Shown: one piece after another, positions 26,056 to 34,285 of the stretch
Layout: each line of letters begins with the position of its first letter
Numbering within the stretch: position 1 is the first letter of the stretch
Assembly (NCBI RefSeq): GCF_001262505.1
Contig: NZ_KQ410725.1
Coordinates: forward strand, 186,001-250,000
Source: Shinella sp. SUS2
GTDB taxonomy: Bacteria > Pseudomonadota > Alphaproteobacteria > Rhizobiales > Rhizobiaceae
Length of the DNA stretch: 64,000 nucleotides
Direction of reading: 5' to 3'
Translations under genes and position numbers: made by a program
Notes under the pieces: model-generated
The model's input: only the letters and a program-made list of their open reading frames with translations
What the model was told of the DNA's origin: nothing
Database searches by the model: none

Positions 26056-26484
26056 TCAACGCGTGATGACGATGCGTGTGTTGGACAGCCCGTGGCGATT
26101 GGCCATCTGGAAGAAGGTCGCCGCATTGTTCGGGTGGAGGCGTACACAACCATGCGACGCGGGACGACCGAGGCGCTTCGTCTCGTAGGTCGCATGAACC
26201 GCATATCCGCCCTTGAAGAAGATCGCATAGGGCATCGGCGCGTTGTTGTACTTGCGCGAGCGATGGTTGCGCGAGGCCCACTTCGCCGACCAGGCTCCCG
26301 TCGGCGTGCCGTACCCCTTGCGGCCGGTCGAGACGCGCCAGCGATACTTCACCGCGCCGTTCTGAGTAACGACCATGGTCTGCGAAGAAAGACTGATCTG
26401 GGCGATAAGGTTGGCAGACAGAGCGGTCTGGGTCTGGAACAATACAAGAAGGAATGCGACTGCGGTCGCAAACAAGATACGCAT
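26056..26484 (-). CDS. L,D-transpeptidase (YkuD domain), exported
   Basis: A 142-residue exported protein; residues 1-23 are a signal peptide ending in ALSA. The YkuD active site is complete: His97 in VHATYE and HGCVR (His111, Cys113). Such enzymes form 3-3 peptidoglycan cross-links or anchor proteins to the wall, and are abundant in rhizobia. It converges with fnrN at a 9 bp gap, with no evident functional link. Confidence 0.92.
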   Translation of the reverse strand: MRILFATAVAFLLVLFQTQTALSANLIAQISLSSQTMVVTQNGAVKYRWRVSTGRKGYGTPTGAWSAKWASRNHRSRKYNNAPMPYAIFFKGGYAVHATYETKRLGRPASHGCVRLHPNNAATFFQMANRHGLSNTRIVITR

Positions 26485-26636
26485 GACTTCCCCTCTATTC
26501 GATTGCGCACGGCTTCCACGCCATGTCTCACAGCGAGACAGAATATAGACGTTTCAGACTTCCACAATATTGACGGGGGTGAAGAAAAGAAAACGAAGTT
26601 AAGGCGTAAAATTTTATCAAACGCTGTGCAGCGCGC

Positions 26637-27617
26637 TCACAGCAAAGCGACAAGAAGCATCGCCAGCAATACAGCAGCAGCGAGTGCGGCGCAGGCGCCG
26701 GAGAATATCCGCAGGGACAGATCGATATCGGCGACTGTCGCCACGGTGCGCCCGCTGGCATTCATCATCGGTTCGTCGACGCGTGTGCCGCCATAGATGC
26801 GCGGGCCGGCAAGGCCGATGCCGAGCGCCCCGGCCATGGCCGCTTCCGGCCAGCCGGAATTCGGCGAGCGATGGAGGCCGGCGTCGCGCAGCGCCGTGCC
26901 GGCCGCATGGCGCGCCGCCGCCCTGCCCTTCACCGCCCAGGCACCCACAGCGATAAGGAAGATGGAGAACCGTGCGGCGGGCCAGTTGGCGAAATCGTCC
27001 AGCCGGGCGGAAGCCCTGCCGAAATCGAGGTATTTCGCGTTCTTGTGGCCGATCATCGAATCGGCGGTGTTAAGCATCTTGTAGGCGAACAGGCCCGGCA
27101 GGCCGAGAAGCGCATACCAGAGCGCCGGAGCGACGACGCCATCGGAAAAATTCTCCGCCAGGCTTTCGATGCCGGCACGGCAGATGGCCGGCTCGTCGAG
27201 CGTCGCCGGGTCGCGGCCGACGATCATCGACACGGCCTGCCGCCCGCCCGCAAGACCGTCACGCTTCAGGCCGCTGGAGACGGCACGCACATGACCGTAA
27301 AGGCTCTTCTGCGCGAGGAAGATCGCGACGATGACGATTTCCACGAGGGCGCCGAAAATGCCGAGCGGTGCGAGCAGCTGGTGCACCACGAAACCGGAAA
27401 GCGCACTGGCGGCAAGCAGCACGGCGATGCAGACGGCACCGTTGAAGCGCTTGGTTTCCGCTGAGAGGCGCTTGCCGTTGAAGAGCTTGTCCATCAGCCC
27501 GATCGCCCAGCCGAACAGCACGACCGGGTGCGGCACGCGCCGCCACAGCCAGTCCGGATCGCCGACGACGCGGTCGAGCAACAGCGCCAGCAGAAGCAGG
27601 AGAAGCGTTTCGCTCAT
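26637..27617 (-). CDS. cobD: Cobalamin biosynthesis membrane protein CobD (CbiB)
   Basis: Attaches the aminopropanol phosphate side chain to adenosylcobyric acid, giving adenosylcobinamide phosphate. The 326-residue protein has several helices and CobD/CbiB signatures: RVVGDPDWLWRRVPHPVV near the N-terminus, GRDPATLDEPAICRAGIESL, and NFSDGVVAPALWYALLGLPG. The ATG overlaps the cobC stop by 4 bp. Last gene of cobEABCD. Confidence 0.95.
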   Translation of the reverse strand: MSETLLLLLLALLLDRVVGDPDWLWRRVPHPVVLFGWAIGLMDKLFNGKRLSAETKRFNGAVCIAVLLAASALSGFVVHQLLAPLGIFGALVEIVIVAIFLAQKSLYGHVRAVSSGLKRDGLAGGRQAVSMIVGRDPATLDEPAICRAGIESLAENFSDGVVAPALWYALLGLPGLFAYKMLNTADSMIGHKNAKYLDFGRASARLDDFANWPAARFSIFLIAVGAWAVKGRAAARHAAGTALRDAGLHRSPNSGWPEAAMAGALGIGLAGPRIYGGTRVDEPMMNASGRTVATVADIDLSLRIFSGACAALAAAVLLAMLLVALL

Positions 27618-28627
27618 CGTCCGGCCATCACCGCCGCCAGCGCCGCCGCCAGCCGGGCATCCGAGGCCGCATCAGGCGCAAGACCGAAGCGCAGCCAGCG
27701 CGGATTGTAGTCGAAGGGGCGCACGAGGATGTGCTGGCGGCAGAGCCCTTCCTGGAGGCCCGCCGCATCCATATGGTCGACCAGCGAGAACAGGCCGGTG
27801 CCGCCGACAACAGAAAGGTCCGCATCGGCAAGGACCGCATCAAGCGCGGCCTTGCGCGCCTCGATTGACCGGCGAATGGCGGCCGTGTCGGCGGTCATCA
27901 GGCCGGTGGCGATGGTGAGTGCCGGGCCCGACACGGCCCAGGGACCTAGACCGTCCTCGATCCGCTCGACGATCGATGTTTCGCCGATCACGAAACCAAG
28001 GCGCAGGCCAGCAAGGCCGAAGAACTTGCCGAAGGACCGGAAGACGAGAAGGCCCGGCATGCCATCGCCGGCGAGCGGCGCGACGGCGGCTTCGGGACGC
28101 ATGTCGGCGAAAGCCTCATCGACGACAAGAAGGCCGCCGCGGCCGGCGATGCGCCGGTGAAGGTCGAGCAACGCGTCGGGCGAAAACAGCCGGCCGTCCG
28201 GATTGTTCGGATTGACGACGACGACCAGGCCATGGGCATCGCTCACCGCATCAAGGCCGGCGACGCGGTCCACCGCCACGCCGGTATTTTCCAGCACGCG
28301 GGCATATTCGCCATAGGTCGGCGAGATGACGGCGGCACGCCGGCCGGCAGCGACGAACCGCGGCAGCAGCTGGATGACGGACTGCGTTCCCGGCACGGGA
28401 AAGGGCAGCGCGCCCGATGCGCCATAATAGCGGGCGGCGGCGGCACGGGTCGCGTCCTGGCGGTGGCGATCCGGCAACCGGTGCCAGGCGGCAACATCCA
28501 CTTCGGGCAGGGTTGCCGGATTGGGGTTGATACCGGTCGAAAGATCCAGCCAGTCCTCCGGCCGGCCGCCGAAACGGCCGGCGGCAGCGGCGATGCCGCC
28601 GCCATGAACGATACGCGGCGCGGTCAT
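27614..28627 (-). CDS. cobC: CobC, threonine-phosphate decarboxylase-like aminotransferase
   Basis: A 337-residue class I/II PLP enzyme that supplies the (R)-1-amino-2-propanol phosphate used by CobD. Recognisable parts are WLDLSTGINPNP, NPNNPDGR, VVDEAFADMRPE and the PLP lysine in RSFGKFFGLAGLRLG. The ATG at 28627 overlaps cobB by 4 bp; the longer open frame reaching 28957 lies inside cobB and was rejected. Confidence 0.94.
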   Translation of the reverse strand: MTAPRIVHGGGIAAAAGRFGGRPEDWLDLSTGINPNPATLPEVDVAAWHRLPDRHRQDATRAAAARYYGASGALPFPVPGTQSVIQLLPRFVAAGRRAAVISPTYGEYARVLENTGVAVDRVAGLDAVSDAHGLVVVVNPNNPDGRLFSPDALLDLHRRIAGRGGLLVVDEAFADMRPEAAVAPLAGDGMPGLLVFRSFGKFFGLAGLRLGFVIGETSIVERIEDGLGPWAVSGPALTIATGLMTADTAAIRRSIEARKAALDAVLADADLSVVGGTGLFSLVDHMDAAGLQEGLCRQHILVRPFDYNPRWLRFGLAPDAASDARLAAALAAVMAGR

Positions 28628-29931
28628 GCCGCCTCCGGTGCGAGATCGATGAGGTGCATATAGGAGCCACTGACGCTTCCGCGACGCAGGCCCGCCTCGC
28701 CGAGATCCTCGCCGATCGCGTCCGTGACGGAAAAGAGGCGCTCCGCCGCACCTTCGCTGGCGACGGTCGAGTAGTGGAATTCGTGGGCGGTCATCGGTGC
28801 TGAAAATCCCGAGCCGGCAAGCGGCACCACGCGGCGGTAGCCGAGATGACGCCGACGTTCGGCAAAGCTGGTGACGAGCGGCAGGAGGCCGAGCATGCCA
28901 TGGCGGGATCCGTCCGCCGCAACCAGAGCCTCCCCCAACGCCATGTAGCCCCCGCATTCGCCATAGATGCGCGCCCCCAGGCGCGCTGCCGCCTGCATGC
29001 CTAGACGGAAGACATCCGCATTGGCAAGAGCAGCCCCGTGCAGTTCCGGGTAACCGCCGGGCAGATAGACGGCATCCGCGTCAACCGCCGGCGCTTCGTC
29101 AGCCAGCGGCGAAAAGAAGGAAAGGCTCGCTCCCGCCATGCGCCAGCCCATCAGGAGGTGCTCGTAGGTGAAGGCGAAGGCGACGTCGCGGGCGATCGCA
29201 ATGCGCTGGCCGAGCGGCGGCAAGCGTGGCACGGCCGTCTCCGGCCGCCCCCTTTCCTGCCGTGCGGCAACCGCAATCAGGCGCTCCAGATTGCAGCACC
29301 GCGTCACCACCGTGGCCGCATGGGCGATGAAATTCTCCAGCATGCCATGCTCGCCGGCCTGCACGAGGCCGAGATGCCGCTCCGGCAAGGCAAGAAGCGG
29401 ATCACGCTCCAGCACGCCGAAGATCTCGATGCCACTGGCCTCCAGCGCGCCGCGCAGCATGGCCTCGTGCCGCAAACTGCCAATCTTGTTGAGGATGACA
29501 CCGACAAGGTGGATATCGCTGCGATAATCGCGATACCCCTTCACCAGCGCGGCGACGGACTGGGACATGCGGCTGCAGTCGACGACGAGCACGACAGGCA
29601 GGCCAAGTGTCGCCGCAAGGTCTGCCGGTGCGCCGGTGCCGTCGGCGGCGGCGTCGAAGAGGCCCATCATCGCCTCGACAAGCAGGAAATCCCCCGCACC
29701 GGCCTGCTCAGCGGCATTGGCGCGGATGAGGCCCGGCCGCATCGCCCAGGGATCGTAGTTGAGACAGGCCTTGCGGCTGGCGGCTGCGTGAAAAGCCGGA
29801 TCGATGTAATCCGGCCCCGCTTTGCCGGAAACGAGGCCAAGGCCCGCATCGGCAAGGGCACGCGCGAGCCCCAGCGTCACCGTCGTCTTGCCGGAGCCGG
29901 ACGCGGGCGCAGCAATGAGCAATCCGCTCAT
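28624..29931 (-). CDS. cobB: Hydrogenobyrinate a,c-diamide synthase CobB
   Basis: A 435-residue ATP- and glutamine-dependent amidase acting on the a and c carboxylates of hydrogenobyrinic acid. The N-terminal P-loop GSGKTTVTLGLARAL, KAGPDYIDPAFH, and a C-terminal glutaminase-type domain with YGECGGYMALGEAL (Cys nucleophile) are present. Overlaps with cobA and cobC by 4 bp show tight coupling. Confidence 0.95.
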   Translation of the reverse strand: MSGLLIAAPASGSGKTTVTLGLARALADAGLGLVSGKAGPDYIDPAFHAAASRKACLNYDPWAMRPGLIRANAAEQAGAGDFLLVEAMMGLFDAAADGTGAPADLAATLGLPVVLVVDCSRMSQSVAALVKGYRDYRSDIHLVGVILNKIGSLRHEAMLRGALEASGIEIFGVLERDPLLALPERHLGLVQAGEHGMLENFIAHAATVVTRCCNLERLIAVAARQERGRPETAVPRLPPLGQRIAIARDVAFAFTYEHLLMGWRMAGASLSFFSPLADEAPAVDADAVYLPGGYPELHGAALANADVFRLGMQAAARLGARIYGECGGYMALGEALVAADGSRHGMLGLLPLVTSFAERRRHLGYRRVVPLAGSGFSAPMTAHEFHYSTVASEGAAERLFSVTDAIGEDLGEAGLRRGSVSGSYMHLIDLAPEAA

Positions 29932-30770
29932 GCCGGGTCCTTCAGTCCACGGGAGCCGAACGGATCGGGCGCCAGAACGCGCCCCTCCGTCAGCGCACCG
30001 AGCCAGTCGAGCGAGGCGCGCAGGCGCACCACCTCGCCGACGACGACGATGGCCGGCGGCTCAAGACCGGCCGCTGTGACATCGACCTCCGCGCGCGCAA
30101 GCGTCGTCTCCAGCACCTGCTGCTGGGCGGTCGCGGCATTGCAGACTAAGGCGACGGGTTCCTCCGGCGCGCGGCCTGCGGCGATGAGATTGGCGGCGAT
30201 CTGGCCGATATGCTTCATCGCCATGTACATGACGATGACCGGCGAGCCCTTGGCGATGCCCTCCCAGTTGATGCGGTCCGGCACGAGGCCGGAAGAATCA
30301 TGGCCGGTGAGGAAGGTGACGGCGTGGTTGACCTCGCGGTGCGTTACCGGAATGCCCGCATAGGCAAGGCCGCCGATGCCGGCCGTAATGCCCGGCACGA
30401 TGCGGAACGGAACGCCATGTTCGATGAGGGTCAGTGCCTCCTCGCCGCCCCGACCGAAGACGAAGGGATCGCCCCCCTTCAGCCGCAGCACGCGGTTGCC
30501 GGCGCGCGCCAGCTCCACGAGCCGCAGCGAAATGTCCCGCTGCTTGTGCGAGGGCTTGCCGCCGCGCTTGCCGGCAAATTCCAGTACGGCGCCCGGCCGG
30601 GCGAGCGACAGGCACTCGGCATTGACCAGCGCGTCATGCACGATGACATCCGCCTGCTGGAGCGCGTTGGCGGCATGCAGGGTCAGAAGGCCAGGATCGC
30701 CCGGGCCGGCACCGACGAGCCAGACACTGCCCTTTTCCATGGGCGGGAGGGCGGCGAAAAGGGTTTGCAT
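29928..30770 (-). CDS. cobA: Uroporphyrinogen-III C-methyltransferase CobA
   Basis: Methylates uroporphyrinogen III at C2 and C7 with SAM, giving precorrin-2, the entry to cobalamin. The 280-residue protein has VWLVGAGPGDPGLLTLHAAN, the GGDPFVFGRGGEE loop and VPGITAGIGG. One base overlaps cobE's stop codon region. A C-terminal tail beyond about residue 255 is Asp/Gly-rich and probably not catalytic. Confidence 0.96.
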   Translation of the reverse strand: MQTLFAALPPMEKGSVWLVGAGPGDPGLLTLHAANALQQADVIVHDALVNAECLSLARPGAVLEFAGKRGGKPSHKQRDISLRLVELARAGNRVLRLKGGDPFVFGRGGEEALTLIEHGVPFRIVPGITAGIGGLAYAGIPVTHREVNHAVTFLTGHDSSGLVPDRINWEGIAKGSPVIVMYMAMKHIGQIAANLIAAGRAPEEPVALVCNAATAQQQVLETTLARAEVDVTAAGLEPPAIVVVGEVVRLRASLDWLGALTEGRVLAPDPFGSRGLKDPA

Positions 30771-31246
30771 CAGGCGGGTTCCCGACTTGAATCAGAATGC
30801 GAAGGCGCGGACTCAATCCCGAAGGAAAGCGCCGCAAGCGACTGGAAAGATTCGGCGATCGCCACGGTGGCATGGGCCGATTTCGTCTTCTCCACGACGA
30901 GCCTGCCGCTGCCGCCGGCCAGCGCCAGCGCCGCCGCCTCCGCAACGCCGTGGCAGCCGGTGATGGCGAAGACACGCTCCGAGGGATTGGCAAGACGGGC
31001 TGTCTCCGCTTCCAGCCGAGCCGCCGGAAAAGTGACGAGCGGAACGGCAAAATGCCGGGCGACGGCATGCATGGCCGGTTCCTCCGCGCGGGCATCCAGC
31101 GTCGCGACGAAGGCGACATCACCGGGGATAGGGATGACGGACAGGGCAAGATCGAGGAGTTCCGCCGGCGGCGTACCGCGTTCGCAGCCGAGGCCGAGGA
31201 CGAGCATACGTCGTCCGGTGTCAGGAGATGGGGCCTCAGCGCGCAT
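30770..31246 (-). CDS. cobE: Cobalamin biosynthesis protein CobE (CbiG C-terminal-like)
   Basis: A 158-residue protein homologous to the C-terminal domain of CbiG. The hallmark GLGCERGTPPAELLDLAL opens the domain, followed by LDARAEEPAMHAVARHF and VFAITGCHGVAEAAAL. In the aerobic pathway CobE is needed but its exact reaction is unclear. ATG 31246 follows GAGAGACC; a TTG at 31261 is an alternative. No B12 riboswitch was found before it, so its promoter is separate from the cbtB operon. Confidence 0.88.
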   Translation of the reverse strand: MRAEAPSPDTGRRMLVLGLGCERGTPPAELLDLALSVIPIPGDVAFVATLDARAEEPAMHAVARHFAVPLVTFPAARLEAETARLANPSERVFAITGCHGVAEAAALALAGGSGRLVVEKTKSAHATVAIAESFQSLAALSFGIESAPSHSDSSREPA

Positions 31247-31445
31247 GACGGTCTCTCGCAAAATTCCACGCGAAAGGACCCGGCCTTGCCGTCCACCGAC
31301 AGTTCCGGATGAAGCCCCTCTGGGTCAGCCGCACCGGACACCGCTCGGCCCGCCCCGCGGGCACCGTCGCTGGTTTCTTAGTACCGGAGGGCGGGAAGCC
31401 GGTCAAACCGGATTGCGGCATGATCCGCACCGGTTGCGCCACGCC

Positions 31446-32516
31446 TCATGCAGAGACGAGATTGGCGAGCACGATCTCCCGCCACAGGCGTGTCGGCGAC
31501 ACCCAGGCGTCCGGCGCATTGTAGTTGCCGGAGAAGATGACGCAGGCAAGATCCGCCTCCGGCATCACCCAGAGCCGCTGGCCGCCATTGCCGAAACCGG
31601 CCATCCACGGCCGCTCCGCGCCGAAGGCCGGCACCGGTGCCGCGCCGAGAAACCAGAAGTGGCCGTAGTCGAGCCCGTCGTCAGTCGAAACGGCCCGCGC
31701 CAGCGACACGTCGAGCCAGCCTTTCGACACGACCTGCCGCCCGTCGATACGCCCGCCCTCCAATACGAGGCGGCCGATGCGCAGAAGATCCGGCGCGGAA
31801 AGGCGAAGGCCGGAGGCCGGCGAAGCGACGCCGTCCGCCCCGCTCAGCCACTCGAACCGTGAAATGCCGAGCGGCGCAAACAAGGCCTCTCGGGCGAAAT
31901 CCTCGATCCGCTGGCCGCTGCCCCGCTCGATGATCGCCCCAACCAGCGCGGTTGCCCCGCCGGAATAGACCCAGTGCGTGCCGGGCGCCTGCAGCACCGC
32001 CCGCTCCAGCACGAAGCGATAGCGATCCGGGGCGTTCTCCATGGCGATCTCGCTGTTCAGCGGATCGGCGTAGGAGCGGTACTCGTCCCAGTCCAGCCCC
32101 AGCGTCATGGTCAGCGCATGACCGATCGTCAGGTCCGCGCGGGCCGGGTCCGCGGCAAGATCCGGATAGTCCGGAAACTGCGCCAGAAGCGGCGCCTGCG
32201 GCGGCGGGACGAGACCCCGGTCGAGCGCGATGCCGTAGAGCAGCCCCACCACGCTCTTCGTCACCGACCGCAGATCGTGCAGCGTCGTGGCATCGAAGGC
32301 GACCGTGCCAAGTGGCATGCCCCAGCTTTCGTCGACCGCGGTGCGATAGTGCTCCAGCACCAGCTTGCCGCGCCGGCTGACCAGTACCGCATGCACGTCG
32401 CGGATGAGGCCGGCTTCGATACCGGCGAGCAGCTTGCGTTCGAGGCGCGGATCGAAGCCCTGCTCCGCGGCGGACGCCCGCTCCCATTCGCTGCCCGTGT
32501 CCAGACCCTTGCTCAT
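31446..32516 (-). CDS. Serine hydrolase of the beta-lactamase/class C PBP family
   Basis: A 356-residue protein with the beta-lactamase fold. The active-site S-x-x-K is SVTK in LRSVTKSVVGLLYG and the second motif is Tyr in WVYSGGATALVG. No signal peptide is visible from the ATG at 32516, so it may be cytosolic or exported by another route. Such proteins are esterases, D-aminopeptidases or carboxypeptidases; substrate unknown. Start chosen because a GAGGTGAGG site precedes it; a longer frame up to 32684 overlaps the next gene's promoter. It lies between two cob clusters but shows no link to B12. Confidence 0.85.
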   Translation of the reverse strand: MSKGLDTGSEWERASAAEQGFDPRLERKLLAGIEAGLIRDVHAVLVSRRGKLVLEHYRTAVDESWGMPLGTVAFDATTLHDLRSVTKSVVGLLYGIALDRGLVPPPQAPLLAQFPDYPDLAADPARADLTIGHALTMTLGLDWDEYRSYADPLNSEIAMENAPDRYRFVLERAVLQAPGTHWVYSGGATALVGAIIERGSGQRIEDFAREALFAPLGISRFEWLSGADGVASPASGLRLSAPDLLRIGRLVLEGGRIDGRQVVSKGWLDVSLARAVSTDDGLDYGHFWFLGAAPVPAFGAERPWMAGFGNGGQRLWVMPEADLACVIFSGNYNAPDAWVSPTRLWREIVLANLVSA

Positions 32517-32634
32517 CCTCACCTCTCCTCGTGGTGCCATTAAGCCTGTTTGACCCGTCTTGCATGGCCGGCGCAAGCGCCTTCTCGGCTTGCGGGCACC
32601 CTGGGCTTTGCTTTTGCGGCGCAGTCTGACAGAA

Positions 32635-33459
32635 GTGCGGAAAATCCTCTCCTCGCATAGTCCGAGTCCCGCCTTGGCCGACATCGCCCTTCATATCCTC
32701 GTCTTCCTGTTCTTCGCTGCTTTCCTTGCCGGTTTCATCGATTCCATCGCCGGTGGCGGCGGCATGATCACCATTCCGGCCATGCTGATCGCCGGCATCC
32801 CGCCGCTCGAAACGCTCGGCACGAACAAGCTGCAATCCCTCTTCGGCTCCGGCTCGGCGACGCTCGCCTATGCCCGCGCCGGCCATGTCCGGCTTCGCGA
32901 ACAGATGCCGATGGCCGTGGTCTCGGCGGTGGGATCGGCCTTCGGCGCCCTGCTCGCCACCGTGGTGCCCGGCGACGTGCTGAAGGCGATCCTGCCCTTC
33001 CTGCTGGTGGCCATCGCCGTCTATTTCGGGCTGAAGCCGAATATCGGCGATGTCGACAAACACCGCCGCATGAGCGTTTTCCTGTTCACCGCCACCATCG
33101 TGCCGGCGATCGGCTTCTACGACGGCGTGTTCGGCCCGGGCACCGGCTCGTTCTTCATGCTGGCCTTCGTGACGCTGGCGGGTTTTGGCGTGCTGAAGGC
33201 GACGGCACACACCAAGCTCCTGAATTTCGGCTCGAATGTCGGCGCCTTCGCCGTGTTCCTCGCCTATGGCGTTGTCCTGTGGAAGGTCGGCCTCGTGATG
33301 GGCGTCGGACAGTTCCTCGGCGCACAGGCGGGCTCGCGCGTCGCGATGAGGGTCGGCGCGAAGATCATCAAGCCGCTGCTCGTCGTCACCTCGATTACGC
33401 TTGCTATCCGCCTGATGGCCGATCCCAGCCATCCGCTCCGCGTCTGGCTGGGGTGGTGA
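32635..33459 (+). CDS. TSUP-family (TauE/SafE) membrane permease
   Basis: A roughly 274-residue membrane protein with eight predicted helices. The TSUP duplicated motif is clear: AGFIDSIAGGGGMITIPAML near the start and GFYDGVFGPGTGSFFMLAFV in the middle. The family exports or imports sulfite, sulfonates or related anions; the substrate here is unknown. The start is uncertain: I give GTG 32635, but TTG 32674 just before the first helix and ATG 32560 are also possible. Confidence 0.85.
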   Translation: MRKILSSHSPSPALADIALHILVFLFFAAFLAGFIDSIAGGGGMITIPAMLIAGIPPLETLGTNKLQSLFGSGSATLAYARAGHVRLREQMPMAVVSAVGSAFGALLATVVPGDVLKAILPFLLVAIAVYFGLKPNIGDVDKHRRMSVFLFTATIVPAIGFYDGVFGPGTGSFFMLAFVTLAGFGVLKATAHTKLLNFGSNVGAFAVFLAYGVVLWKVGLVMGVGQFLGAQAGSRVAMRVGAKIIKPLLVVTSITLAIRLMADPSHPLRVWLGW

Positions 33460-33557
33460 TTCCAAAAGGCGAGCGACCAACCAAAGTCCATCACCTGCCT
33501 GCCGGCATCCTCTCCCCGCAAGCAAGGCGAGGAACGATCTGCGCGTCGTTTTCCCGC

Positions 33558-33610
33558 GTCTCCCCGCCTGCGGGGAGACGGTCTCGGCACCGGAGGATGG
33601 GGCAACGCCC
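33558..33610 (+). repeat. Dispersed palindromic repeat, copy 1
   Basis: GTCTCCCCGC (33558-33567) and GCGGGGAGAC (33570-33579) form a hairpin followed by a conserved flank beginning GGTCTCGGCA and ending in a GGGGC-rich tail. The same arms and a similar flank occur at 54797-54842, and a variant sits inside cobN at 35825-35873. Here it lies between the convergent TSUP and cobO genes and may serve as a bidirectional terminator. Confidence 0.7.
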
Positions 33611-33617
33611 CCGGGGT

Positions 33618-34259
33618 TTAGTACTCCACGCCCTGCTGCGCCTTGATGCCGGCGCGGAAGGGGTGCTTCAGCAGCTCCATCTCGGTAGCAAGGTCGGCGA
33701 TCTCGATCAGCTCTTCCTTGGCGTTGCGGCCCGTCAAAACGACATGCGTCATGTAGGGCTTCTCCGTCTTCAGGAACGCAATCACCTCGTTGACGTCGAT
33801 GTAATCATAGCGCAGCGCGATATTGATCTCGTCGAGCAGCACCATCGAGTTGCGCTCGTCGCGGATCAGCTCCTTCGCCTTCTCCCAGGCCTTCTCGGCC
33901 ATTGCGACATCGCGCGCGCGGTCCTGCGTTTCCCAGGTAAAGCCCTCGCCCAGCGTGAAGAACTGGCAGAGATCGGAGAAATGCGCCTCGATGAGATCGC
34001 GCTCGCCCGTCACCATGGCGCCCTTGATGAACTGCACGACGGCACAGGGCTTCTTGTGCGCGATATGGCGGAAGATCATGCCGAAGCCGGCAGTGGACTT
34101 GCCCTTGCCCTTGCCGGTGTGGACGATGACGAGACCCTTCTCGTCCGTCTTGGTCGCCATGATCTTTTCGCGCGCCTGTTTTTTCTTCGCCATCTTCTCC
34201 GAGTGGCGGGCAAGCTCGGCTTCGCTCATGCCGGCGGTTTCGTCGTGGTTGTCGCTCAT
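33618..34259 (-). CDS. cobO: Cob(I)yrinic acid a,c-diamide adenosyltransferase CobO
   Basis: Adds the adenosyl group to the reduced corrinoid using ATP. The 213-residue BtuR/CobA-type protein has the modified P-loop HTGKGKGKSTAGFG (about 47-60) and LLDEINIALRYDYID. The ATG at 34259 is 26 bp after cobN; the longer open frame to 34586 runs through cobN. Last gene of the riboswitch operon. Confidence 0.96.
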   Translation of the reverse strand: MSDNHDETAGMSEAELARHSEKMAKKKQAREKIMATKTDEKGLVIVHTGKGKGKSTAGFGMIFRHIAHKKPCAVVQFIKGAMVTGERDLIEAHFSDLCQFFTLGEGFTWETQDRARDVAMAEKAWEKAKELIRDERNSMVLLDEINIALRYDYIDVNEVIAFLKTEKPYMTHVVLTGRNAKEELIEIADLATEMELLKHPFRAGIKAQQGVEY

Positions 34260-34285
34260 CGTTCTTCCCTTCGTCTCATTCGCAA

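Noticed and set aside
28627..28957. N-terminal extension of cobC
   Set aside because: It overlaps cobB in another frame; the ATG at 28627 overlapping the cobB stop gives a normal CobC.
31247..31445. A cobalamin riboswitch before cobE
   Set aside because: GGGCGGGAAGCC on the plus strand looks similar to one conserved piece, but no B12 box is present on either strand.
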